Positions 56,843 to 64,000 of a stretch of 64,000 bases of DNA are shown here, in pieces (position 1 is the first letter of the stretch; each line of letters opens with the position of its first letter). A model generated the notes under the pieces. It was given only the letters and a program-made list of their open reading frames with translations, had not been told where the DNA came from and did not search any database. Both the position numbers and the translations under genes were made by a program. The DNA is from Magnetococcus marinus MC-1. Lineage in GTDB: Bacteria; Pseudomonadota; Magnetococcia; Magnetococcales; Magnetococcaceae. The DNA is taken from contig NC_008576.1 in NCBI RefSeq assembly GCF_000014865.1, positions 1,331,501-1,395,500 on the forward strand. The letters run 5' to 3'.

Positions 56843-57862
56843 TTGGGCGATCACGATAGCAGCTACAAGCAGCTCTTCAGCCACGCAGAGATGGTGCGTG
56901 ATCTGCTGTTGGGGTTTGTCCAGGAGGCGTGGGTCGAGCATCTCGATTTTACCAGCCTTGAGAAGGTGAGTGGCAGCTATATTACCGATGACCTGCGGGA
57001 TCGTGAGGATGATGTCATCTGGCGGGTGCGCTGGGGCGAAGCGTGGCTCTACATTTTTGTGCTGATTGAGTTCCAATCGACGGTGGACTGGATGATGGCG
57101 GTCCGCATGAACGCCTACGTGATGCTATTGTATCAGGATTTGGTAAAATCCGGACAGGTGAAGCAGGGCGAGATGTTGCCCCCGGTGCTGCCCATGGTGC
57201 TTTACAATGGGAAGCCAATCTGGTCAGCGGCGACAGATGTGGCCGATCTTATTCGCCCGGTTCCTGGAGGGCTTGAGCGTTTTCGCCCGCATATGCGTTA
57301 TCTGCTGATAGATGAAGTTCGCTATGAGGATGCGAAGCTGTTGGAGATGCAGAATCTGGCGGCGGCCTTATTCCGATTGGAGAAGAGCCAGTCACCAACG
57401 GATATCCGCGCTGTTTTGAGTAGTCTGATCGATTGGTTGAAAGCACCCGGTCAGTTGAGTTTGAGGCGAGCCTTCACCGTCATGCTGGGCAGGGTGTTGT
57501 TGCCCAGGAAAGCGTTAGGTCAGGTGATCCCGGAGTTAAACGATTTGCAGGAGGTAGATGCCATGCTTGCCGAGACCGTGCTGGAGTGGACCAAAGAGTG
57601 GGAAGCCCAGGGTATACAGAAAGGGCTTCAGAAAGGGCTTCAGAAAGGGCTTCAGAAAGGGCTTCAGAAAGGGCTTCAGAAAGGGCTTCAGAAAGGGCGT
57701 CAAGAGGGGGAGTCTTCACTTCTTTTGCGTTTGCTTCATCGTCGTTTTGGAGACATGCCTTCATGGGCTGAGTCAAAAGTAGCGAATGCGACCATTGACG
57801 AACTTGATACCTGGGGCGAGCAAATTTTTGATGCGGAGACGTTGGAAGACGTTTTCAAGTAG
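56843..57862 (+). CDS. Rpn-family recombination-promoting nuclease / putative transposase with DUF4351 C-terminus and tandem KGLQ repeat
   Basis: TTG start 56843 with TAAGGG upstream; it gives DHDSSYKQLFSHAEMVRDLL, the standard family start. 339 residues: PD-(D/E)XK-type N-terminal domain (DDVIWRVRWGEAWLYIFVLIEFQSTVDW, with the LIEFQS strand as the conserved E-x-Q part), a helical middle, a linker with six perfect LQKG tetrapeptides flanked by IQKG and RQEG, and a C-terminal LLRLLHRRFGDMP... DUF4351-like region. RpnA-type proteins are DNA endonucleases that raise recA-independent recombination. The linker is coded by a perfect 12-bp repeat, listed separately. Positions near the intron suggest an accessory patch. 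Confidence 0.88.
   Translation: MGDHDSSYKQLFSHAEMVRDLLLGFVQEAWVEHLDFTSLEKVSGSYITDDLRDREDDVIWRVRWGEAWLYIFVLIEFQSTVDWMMAVRMNAYVMLLYQDLVKSGQVKQGEMLPPVLPMVLYNGKPIWSAATDVADLIRPVPGGLERFRPHMRYLLIDEVRYEDAKLLEMQNLAAALFRLEKSQSPTDIRAVLSSLIDWLKAPGQLSLRRAFTVMLGRVLLPRKALGQVIPELNDLQEVDAMLAETVLEWTKEWEAQGIQKGLQKGLQKGLQKGLQKGLQKGLQKGRQEGESSLLLRLLHRRFGDMPSWAESKVANATIDELDTWGEQIFDAETLEDVFK
57617..57697 (+). repeat. 12-bp in-frame tandem repeat (CAGAAAGGGCTT) x 6.75 in the Rpn gene
   Basis: Six exact CAGAAAGGGCTT units plus a final CAGAAAGGG are uninterrupted by any base change. Because the unit is 12 bp, gain or loss of copies keeps the frame and alters linker length by four residues. The other two frames and the antisense strand also stay open, which explains the extra overlapping short frames. 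Confidence 0.95.
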
Positions 57863-57907
57863 AGTCGGGATTCGTATTTTTTTCGGTCGATTGTGTTATG
57901 GTTATAC

Positions 57908-57947
57908 CGCTAGGTGCGTGAAAAAGAGCTTGATGAGGCTCCTAGCG
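57908..57947. other. Hairpin-forming inverted repeat after the Rpn gene
   Basis: CGCTAGG (57908-57914) and CCTAGCG (57941-57947) are outer arms; GAGC/GCTC form an inner stem. Between the Rpn stop and the stop of the convergent small gene at 57950; possibly a terminator without a T tract. Confidence 0.35.
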
Positions 57948-57949
57948 CA

Positions 57950-58171
57950 TTAGGTTAAACGATGCCGACCCGCTTGATCGGGTTGTGGCGCTTCAAAGAA
58001 CAGATCAAATGCGATGAAAGTTATAAATGCGCCCGTCCATTGCCAATGCAAGAGTAGATACTCCTTGAGTGCCCAGTAGGGCACCCTGCGTGGTATGTGT
58101 TGCTCATCGCGGTAGGGTAGGGGAACGGTTCTATGTTGAATTTTGCTCCACACGGCTAACTGTTTTTGCAT
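57950..58171 (-). CDS. Possible small hypothetical protein (73 aa)
   Basis: An open frame with natural-looking composition: a basic start (MQKQLAVWSKIQHRTVPLPY), then RVPYWALKEYLLLHWQWTGAFITFIAFDLFFEAPQP, where an amphipathic or short membrane helix is possible. The ribosome site is weak (AGGG, 13 bases upstream of ATG). I recognise no family. It could be a real gene or chance; it converges with the Rpn gene. Confidence 0.4.
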   Translation of the reverse strand: MQKQLAVWSKIQHRTVPLPYRDEQHIPRRVPYWALKEYLLLHWQWTGAFITFIAFDLFFEAPQPDQAGRHRLT

Positions 58172-58383
58172 GCCGAAATAATCCCTAGGTGGTTATAATA
58201 ACCCGAAAGTTTTATTTATAAGTTTTTTTAAATCTCCCTTAAAAAAGATCAAAGCACACGTGTAGATCGCAACTGAGCGCGGTCAATCTCAGGCGTACAG
58301 CCAGGTATCTTGCTGAGTCCGAACATTTTTACAACCGAAGGTTTATGATGTCTGCAATGATTTTCCAGCAGGGGTACAAGAGT
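58172..58383. other. Short upstream region of the secretin gene
   Basis: Holds the start region of the small minus-strand frame and the promoter of the secretin. A/T-rich runs at 58190-58235 are suitable for promoters. The longer secretin start at 58345 falls inside it. Confidence 0.35.
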
Positions 58384-60792
58384 ATGAATAAGCCATCCCG
58401 CTCCAAGCCATGGCTAAACGAGGCTCAAGCGCCAGATAAGGTTGAAATAAATGAAAACAATACCATGCCGTTAAATAGGATGGCGTGGGGCACATTTGTT
58501 TCGATGACTCTCATGGTTGTGTTGTTTGTAACGGGATGTAGCCCATCTACTTATAGTAAAGATGCGATAAAAACTGTAAATACAAATCGTTCCGAAGATT
58601 ATTTTACCAAGGAAATGAACAATATAGACAAAGCGCAACTAAAAGAGAGACTAAAAGAAAGGTTAAAGGAGCGGCTGTCGGGCTACGACAGTGACCATTC
58701 CAACCTCTCTTCGCCCCAACGATACCCTGGTTCCTGTGACGTAGGCCCGTTCCTTTTGCGCAATCTGCATATGGAGCCCTTGACCATCAGTTACAATGAT
58801 GTATCTCAAGTTTTAAGCACCTTGCGCGTGTTGGGTTATACGGTTATCAACCAAAATGATGCTAACGATGGTTCATCCGTCGTTGCCGGCACGTTTGACT
58901 GCAAAAAGTTGCCAGTCCTCGTCTCGCCGAAAACACTGGATGAGTCTCGCACCTCCTTTACCCAGGATGATTACGGTAGTGGCTCTAATACCACGCTAAA
59001 CGGCGACCGCAGCTCCGCGCTACACCATCTTGATCAACCCAATGCCGGTGATCTAGATCGTGTCTTGGTCTTTTATCATCCAGACCAACGCCACGAGGTG
59101 GATCGTTTACAGAAAATTATTAAGGATAGCATCGACCATCCAGCCCCACAGGTCTACGTTGAGGGCATGGTTCTTGAGGTGAGCGATGAGGGGCTCAAAG
59201 AGTTAGGTGCGAGCCTTTCCAGCATAACGCGGGGTGGTGTTAACTCTCTTTCTTTAGGTGTTCTCTCGCCCGTTGCCGTTTCGGCTGGTGGGGGCAATGT
59301 GTTTTCCTTTACCCGTGACGGTACCAATGCGGCGGTCAATAACGCGCTGATTAAGATTAATGCGCTGGTCAGTAAAGGTGAGGCACAAATTCTTTCCCGC
59401 CCCAGCATTCTCACCATTAGTAACCGTCAAGCCACCATCCAGGTGGTGGATGTTGTGCAATATCCCGTGCTGCAAAACTCCACAGATGCGGTCGGGAACA
59501 CCATTCTTTCATCCTACAGTTTTGAAGCCGTGCGTCCGGGCATTACCTTAAACCTACGACCAAGGGTGACGGCGAGTGGTCATGAGGTGAATTTAGAAAT
59601 TGATGTTACCGTGGAGAGTTTGGTGACCGCTAATGATGGGGATGTCTACAACAACTCCGGCACACTTCTAGGTACCAAACCTGGTTCATCAAGCCGCAGG
59701 GTGCAAACCTTTGCCCGCATTCCTGATCGCATGCCGTTCATTATCGGTGGCTTAGTTTCGACCGACCGAGAGATGACCAGTAACCGCATACCGGTGGTGG
59801 GTGATCTGCTTGCAGATATTCCAATTCTTGGAGCTTTGGTTGGCTCAACGTTGCGCCAATATACCAAGCGCGAGGTGATTATCGTTTTGACCCCACATAT
59901 TCTCCATGATGATGACGAGTCTATCGTTGCTACCAATGTGCCAAAAGATAGCGAGTTTTTTGATAGCCTGGATAGAACGCTGTTCCGTGATAACTACCGT
60001 CTGCGTTCAGAGGATATCTTTGATTTAAGATTCATTAAAGAAAATGCAGAGCTGAAAAAATACCAGAAAAAGGCGGCTCGTGCCGTGGCCGAACATCCAC
60101 GTTTGGCACAAGTGGAGCCATTCTCAACCTTTTTAAACCAGCAAATTCCTGGTGGGGCGCCCATCATCAGTCGTATGATCTATGAGGTTGTCCGTAAAAG
60201 GGAAATTGATAAAAATATCGAATTGAAAAGTCTGATTGCTGTCCGCCATACTCCAGATGGTGATAATGGCCTAGACAAGCTTTATGAGCTATTTAAACAA
60301 GCGAACCAAGGGAACCAAGCGAATGGTCAGGCGAAAAGTTTGCAGATAACCTTTGAAAAACCAGCAGGGGACACTCTTCAGGGATTTGTGCATAGCAAAA
60401 TTGTGTCTGAACCGCCAACGCTGTTACGCCAACGGTATGGCTTTGGCGAAAAAGCCTTTGATGACAAGGGCGGTTGGAAGCGTACCATCGTCATCAGTTC
60501 AGAAAAAGAGTTTGAGAACCTGCGGCGCACCGTGGCCGTTAAACATATTCAGGATATCAACGGTGGAGAAAGCCAACTCACACTAGAGCGCTTTCGCCGG
60601 GGTATGATGCTGGCGTTGCCGGTTTTGGAGTCAGGGCAGTTCCATGTCGTTGATGAGAAAACAGCCGAAATTTTCTCAAATATTAATAACTACTACCCAA
60701 ATACCTTTGAAAAGTTAAAAGAAAATTACAAAGTGTTGGATCAAGCTTTGGAGATGTTACAGCCGACGCCTGTGGGCAGGAGCAAACGCTAA
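58384..60792 (+). CDS. Secretin-family outer-membrane pore protein, predicted lipoprotein, orphan
   Basis: I chose ATG 58384 (MNKPSRSKPWL), which has AGGGG nine bases upstream; ATGs at 58345/58348 have GAAGG closer in. 802 residues. A hydrophobic segment, MTLMVVLFVTGC, ends in a lipobox-like Cys52. An STN/N-domain-like stretch (LTISYNDVSQVLSTLRVLGYTV), then the secretin domain at about 256-505: QVYVEGMVLEVSDEGLKELG, ILSRPSILTISNRQATIQV, RPGITLNLRPRVTASG, then RMPFIIGGLVSTDREM, PVVGDLLADIPILGALVGS and EVIIVLTPHIL. These fit GspD/PilQ cores. A ~295-residue C-terminal extension is charged and helical, unlike usual short S-domains. No inner-membrane or ATPase genes for a secretion or pilus system are adjacent. 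Also a short LKERLKERLKERL repeat near residue 85. Confidence 0.82.
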   Translation: MNKPSRSKPWLNEAQAPDKVEINENNTMPLNRMAWGTFVSMTLMVVLFVTGCSPSTYSKDAIKTVNTNRSEDYFTKEMNNIDKAQLKERLKERLKERLSGYDSDHSNLSSPQRYPGSCDVGPFLLRNLHMEPLTISYNDVSQVLSTLRVLGYTVINQNDANDGSSVVAGTFDCKKLPVLVSPKTLDESRTSFTQDDYGSGSNTTLNGDRSSALHHLDQPNAGDLDRVLVFYHPDQRHEVDRLQKIIKDSIDHPAPQVYVEGMVLEVSDEGLKELGASLSSITRGGVNSLSLGVLSPVAVSAGGGNVFSFTRDGTNAAVNNALIKINALVSKGEAQILSRPSILTISNRQATIQVVDVVQYPVLQNSTDAVGNTILSSYSFEAVRPGITLNLRPRVTASGHEVNLEIDVTVESLVTANDGDVYNNSGTLLGTKPGSSSRRVQTFARIPDRMPFIIGGLVSTDREMTSNRIPVVGDLLADIPILGALVGSTLRQYTKREVIIVLTPHILHDDDESIVATNVPKDSEFFDSLDRTLFRDNYRLRSEDIFDLRFIKENAELKKYQKKAARAVAEHPRLAQVEPFSTFLNQQIPGGAPIISRMIYEVVRKREIDKNIELKSLIAVRHTPDGDNGLDKLYELFKQANQGNQANGQAKSLQITFEKPAGDTLQGFVHSKIVSEPPTLLRQRYGFGEKAFDDKGGWKRTIVISSEKEFENLRRTVAVKHIQDINGGESQLTLERFRRGMMLALPVLESGQFHVVDEKTAEIFSNINNYYPNTFEKLKENYKVLDQALEMLQPTPVGRSKR

Positions 60793-61197
60793 AGGGTGTG
60801 ACAGGGGGGCTGCGACAAAGCTGAAACGGGCGCATGAAAAATCGGGAGATCGTTCAGTCAGCCACGTGCCTTTGTTGGCTTAACGGGGATGCAAAGGGCG
60901 CGTGCCCAACGATCTAAGCCGCGATCCGAGTTTTTGGAAGAGCCGCGTGGATTGCCAGCCTGGACCACCACAGAATAGGTGGTTTTATTTGCCCTTGGGT
61001 GGATTGGAATCGGTGCGATTGGTCATCCATTCATCTTAATGGCGATAGAGGATTGCCCTTGCATAATCTCCCCCTTAGGCGCCGATTCTGACGACCACCC
61101 ACGCCATAGGCTGCTCTAGCGATGGCACTCCAAAGCCAATGAGTGGCTAGGGTCTGATTAAAGGGGGCATCTTATTTTTATAGAGGAGGGGCCAAGG
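60793..61197. other. 405-bp intergenic region between secretin and cNMP genes
   Basis: No convincing gene or hairpin terminator. The two flanking genes converge on this stretch. I see nothing I can assign in it. Confidence 0.4.
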
Positions 61198-61689
61198 CTA
61201 TTTTCTAAAATCCCACACTTCTTTGTTGGACATCTGTCTGGTCAAGTTATCCACACGCTTGGCTAAGATCTTTGCAATGCCGCGCATCAAAATGATGCCG
61301 CCCTCTGGGTTTTGGCTACACCATGTGTGCAGCTCTGCCCCACGAATTTTAAGCACCAAACTCAACTCCGTACAGGTGACACGTGCGGTTCGTGGGATGT
61401 TTAACAACCAACTGATTTCGCCGTAGAGGTCGGTGTTAATGGGGTGCAGATCAAGATTTCGCGCATCTTGATGGTTGGATAACATGGCGTCAACGTCCGT
61501 CGATCCTTTTAGCACGATTAAAAGGTCACGGTTTTGATCATCCGTTTCAGTGTGCTGCTCAATTAATCGTTGTCCTGGTTCCACTCGAATAATTTCACAA
61601 AATTCTGCAATTTGCATTCTTGCGGATTCGGGCAGTAATTTAAAGAGTTCAATTCCTGAGAGCTTCTCGTATATGATTTGAAAAGACAT
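61198..61689 (-). CDS. Cyclic-nucleotide-binding domain protein without HTH
   Basis: ATG 61689 (MSFQIIYEKLSGIELF) follows AGGAAG; the longer frame to 61773 adds a stretch with no ribosome site. 163 residues in a CRP-like jelly roll: IIRVEPGQRLIEQHTETDDQ, LLIVLKGSTDVDAML, then the phosphate-binding cassette DLYGEISWLLNIPRTARVT. It has GE and the PRTA arginine, the classical pattern for cAMP or cGMP binding. No helix-turn-helix follows, so the protein likely regulates a partner protein. It lies upstream of no obvious effector, but the next minus-strand gene also carries a cNMP domain. Confidence 0.83.
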   Translation of the reverse strand: MSFQIIYEKLSGIELFKLLPESARMQIAEFCEIIRVEPGQRLIEQHTETDDQNRDLLIVLKGSTDVDAMLSNHQDARNLDLHPINTDLYGEISWLLNIPRTARVTCTELSLVLKIRGAELHTWCSQNPEGGIILMRGIAKILAKRVDNLTRQMSNKEVWDFRK

Positions 61690-62118
61690 CGTCTTGCACT
61701 TCCTGTTTATAGGTTGTTTACCTCGTAGAGAGGGCTCCATCTGCCTGTTTGTCCGGGTTCGGTTCAGTTCCATGCCAGCCTAACACCTTTCAATCTATCC
61801 TAACAGCATCAAACGGTGAGCCTAAGGTGCACGGTACGACATTTTTATTGTAAAAAACATCCACCGTTCGTTTAGAGAGCATAAATATCTTTCAACCAGA
61901 GGTTTTAAGCGCGTGGTTTATAACCGGATGGAACAGAAAGATAGACAAAAGTGTCCACAAAAACCCATTCATGCGGTTAGACGATGGCGAACAAAGGCGT
62001 GGCGAGAGCGCTGATGCGTATGATGTTCATAACAGATTCTTCTTGCCATAAAAGCGGATTAGAGAAGCGACCCCGGCTTATCTCGCCCGCTTTAAGCGCT
62101 CTGTTAACCCCGCTAAAA
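61690..62118. other. 429-bp intergenic region
   Basis: Between the SulP-type gene (stop at 62119) and the start of the small cNMP gene, both on the minus strand. It should hold the promoter of the latter. I see no further gene, terminator or operator I can defend. Confidence 0.4.
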
Positions 62119-64000
62119 CTATGAGAACATCACCCGGTAACGCGCCTCATCAAACAGGATGCGTTCCGTGAGCAAACGAGATATGGCGGCGCTCAGGTGC
62201 GCGGCGACAAGGGGATCTTCCTTGAGTAGGCGTTGGTAGTTTGCGTGAGAAAAATGGTGTACGATGCCGCTCTCCTCAACGATGGCCGCAGCAGAACGTG
62301 GCAGGGTGTGATACAATCCCATCTCTCCGACCAACGTTCCCTGCTCCAAAATCCGTACCTGTTTTGTCCACCCGTCGGGATGAGAAAAATAGATCGCGAT
62401 TTTGCCTGACTCAATGATATAGAGCCCGTCTGTCACTTCTCCCTGCTCAAATAGGATATCCCCCGACTTTAAGGAGAGTTCTTTTAAATAGGGTAAAATG
62501 CGTGTGGCCATCTCGGTGGAGCCCATAATCCGCGTTAGCAGCGCTGTCCAGTCGGTGGGCTCATATGTGGAGCCGTCATACTCTTTTAAGAGTTGTTCTT
62601 CACACCATGCGACACCTTGGTCAAGGGCATTAAAACGACCGTTTTCTTCATTAAAATTCTTATCGACAAGCCCCATTTTTATAAAAAGTGAGACATGATT
62701 GTCGTTTAACCCTGTATATATCATTGTTATCCCTGTGGCTTTAGCTTGGGAAATGAAATTTTTTAGCCCCAGCGCCCCCGAGGTATCAATGTGATTGACA
62801 TGGGCAAAATCCAGAATCAAAAATTGAGTTTGGTTATTATGGACCTCAACATGGGCATTGATCCTATCAAGTAATTTTTGTGAGGAGCCAAAAAAGAGAA
62901 AGCCGTTGAGGGTTAAAATATGGATCGCATGACCATGTTGGCGCAAAAAATCGCGACGCGCTTTCCCCCGCTCCACGTTGCTACAGTAGTGCTTGCCGGA
63001 TATTTCATATTTGACCACGTCCACATGGCTATAGTTGATAACAAAGAGAAAAATAGCCATCACCAGCCCGACCGCAACGCCAGCTAAAAAGCCCGCAAAG
63101 GCCACAGCAACCGTAATAACCAGTACCAGCAGATAGTCACTAATCGGTAGCCTGCCCCAAGAGCGCCACAGCCACTCACGCAACAGAATAATGCCAATAT
63201 ATACCGGCATGCCGCCAAGCAGGGCGATGGGCAGGTAGGATAGGTTGCGCGCATCCACAAAAAAGACCATACCGCAGGTCAACGCGGCAATGACGCCGGT
63301 CCATTTGGAGGCCGCCCCCAACCGCCAAGCCAGAAAGGTATAGGGTGGCTGATGGGCCGAGGCTAAGCCGCCTACGGCAAAGCCAGCCAAACTGGCAAAA
63401 CTGGCCGCTTTAAGTTCGCGGTTGAGGTCAAGCTCCGCTTTGGGAGCCACCAACTCCAAACTGGAAACGTTAAAAAGCAGGGAGATGCTGCCGATAACCA
63501 AGATGGTTAAAATGGGGTATATCTCAGTGGTAAGCAGGCCCCAGTTTACCAAAGAAAAATCGTGCAACGAAACCGGTGGCCAAAGGATATCAGGTTCCCG
63601 CACTTCCAGTAGCCATCCAATCGTCATGGCCTCGGTCATGGAGATATCAGCAAAGTAGAGTACGCCATGGACAAGGGCAATCAACGACACCATCAAGGCG
63701 GGTATGACCAAAAAGTGGCGGCTGTAGAGTTCAGACAAAAGGAGTAGTAGGGCAAAGGCGAGACCCGGTGCCCATAAAGTCAAGATCTCTGGGGCCAGCA
63801 TGTTCGGCAAAAAGGTGAAGCTTAAAGGGTGGCCGGTCATCACCACAAAACCGCCCTGGAGTAACAGCCAGCCGGTGCTGGCCATAAAGCCGCCCATGAC
63901 AGGGTGGGGGATGTTACGAATAACTTTGCCCAGCCCATAATGGCCCATAATCAGCAACGAGAGACCGCTTAACAGGGTGGTGATTAAAATGGCCGCTATC
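62119..64000 (-). CDS. SulP-family anion transporter with STAS and cNMP-binding domains, N-terminus beyond the right edge
   Basis: The frame stays open to the edge (about 627 codons visible). The apparent start at 63957 is an internal Leu codon, since ...IAAILITTLLSGLSLLIM continues upstream. The membrane part shows SulP features: VIRNIPHPVMGGFMASTGWL, a series of hydrophobic helices and LSYLPIALLGGMPVY. After it comes a STAS domain (FLFFGSSQKLLDRINAHVEV; FLILDFAHVNHIDTSGALGL) and a C-terminal cyclic-nucleotide domain with LVGEMGLYHTLPRSAAAIVE, the phosphate-binding cassette including the PRSA arginine. Such SulP-STAS-cNMP proteins may move sulfate, bicarbonate or dicarboxylates under ligand control; the substrate is unknown. 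The transport signature at the N-terminus is not visible here. Confidence 0.9.
   Translation of the reverse strand, partial: IAAILITTLLSGLSLLIMGHYGLGKVIRNIPHPVMGGFMASTGWLLLQGGFVVMTGHPLSFTFLPNMLAPEILTLWAPGLAFALLLLLSELYSRHFLVIPALMVSLIALVHGVLYFADISMTEAMTIGWLLEVREPDILWPPVSLHDFSLVNWGLLTTEIYPILTILVIGSISLLFNVSSLELVAPKAELDLNRELKAASFASLAGFAVGGLASAHQPPYTFLAWRLGAASKWTGVIAALTCGMVFFVDARNLSYLPIALLGGMPVYIGIILLREWLWRSWGRLPISDYLLVLVITVAVAFAGFLAGVAVGLVMAIFLFVINYSHVDVVKYEISGKHYCSNVERGKARRDFLRQHGHAIHILTLNGFLFFGSSQKLLDRINAHVEVHNNQTQFLILDFAHVNHIDTSGALGLKNFISQAKATGITMIYTGLNDNHVSLFIKMGLVDKNFNEENGRFNALDQGVAWCEEQLLKEYDGSTYEPTDWTALLTRIMGSTEMATRILPYLKELSLKSGDILFEQGEVTDGLYIIESGKIAIYFSHPDGWTKQVRILEQGTLVGEMGLYHTLPRSAAAIVEESGIVHHFSHANYQRLLKEDPLVAAHLSAAISRLLTERILFDEARYRVMFS

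Noticed and set aside
57617-57697. Possible CRISPR-like short repeat array
   Set aside because: Units are contiguous with no spacers and encode a linker in frame.
57433-57782. Frames rich in ASER, KGFR and SEAL repeats over the Rpn gene
   Set aside because: They are the other readings of the same 12-bp tandem repeat, not separate proteins.

Overview
The window looks like a chromosomal segment of a Gram-negative proteobacterium. The evidence is lipoprotein signals with lipoboxes, a secretin, periplasmic c-type cytochromes, chemotaxis-type accessory proteins and a giant repeat protein of the type I secreted, RTX-containing kind. Moderate GC, many stand-alone signalling domains (CZB, Cache, CheX, cyclic-nucleotide-binding) and cytochrome c' fit a marine respiratory, chemotactic bacterium. 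A Magnetococcus-like organism is my best guess, but this is inference and no marker gene here proves it.

Positions 1-4900 hold small genes: a partial TatD nuclease (off the left edge), a tandem CZB zinc-sensor protein, a soluble Cache-domain protein followed by two small hypotheticals, a CheX-like phosphatase and a small lipoprotein cytochrome c. A bidirectional terminator at 4861-4897 separates them from the dominant feature.

Positions 4917-40016 (minus strand) are one uninterrupted gene for about 11,700 residues. In order it encodes a FecR-like N-terminus, an acidic linker, 44 Ig-like/cadherin-like repeats with a 45th further on (He_PIG type, recognised by the LPSWLSFD and FSGTP motifs), cadherin modules, two copies of a separate ~170-residue domain, ten VCBS-type modules, five predicted beta-propellers, seven LamG-like domains and RTX-type calcium-binding repeats. 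The 3' end is a 2.16-kb tandem duplication, and a 330-bp segment occurs twice almost identically.

Positions 40336-50669 hold an EF-hand lipoprotein divergent from the giant gene, ZapE ATPase, a DUF2927 protein, an NDP-forming acyl-CoA synthetase, a hybrid kinase that has lost its receiver aspartate but kept its HPt histidine, a cyclic-nucleotide-binding protein and an MFS transporter.

Positions 50829-54093 look like a sulfur-responsive locus. An ArsR-rhodanese regulator and a DsrE-family protein are divergent from a fatty-acid hydroxylase/sterol desaturase family protein and a TVP38-rhodanese fusion. Two matching operator-like sites (TCAAT-N6-AT[T/A]GA) sit in front of the two transcription units. 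Cytochrome c' follows.

Positions 54738 to about 56300 are a decayed group II intron lying directly behind the cytochrome c' terminator; its reverse transcriptase has two stops and a frameshift. The right end holds an Rpn-family nuclease with a perfect 12-bp tandem repeat, an orphan secretin-like lipoprotein, a small cyclic-nucleotide-binding protein and a SulP-STAS-cNMP transporter that runs off the edge.
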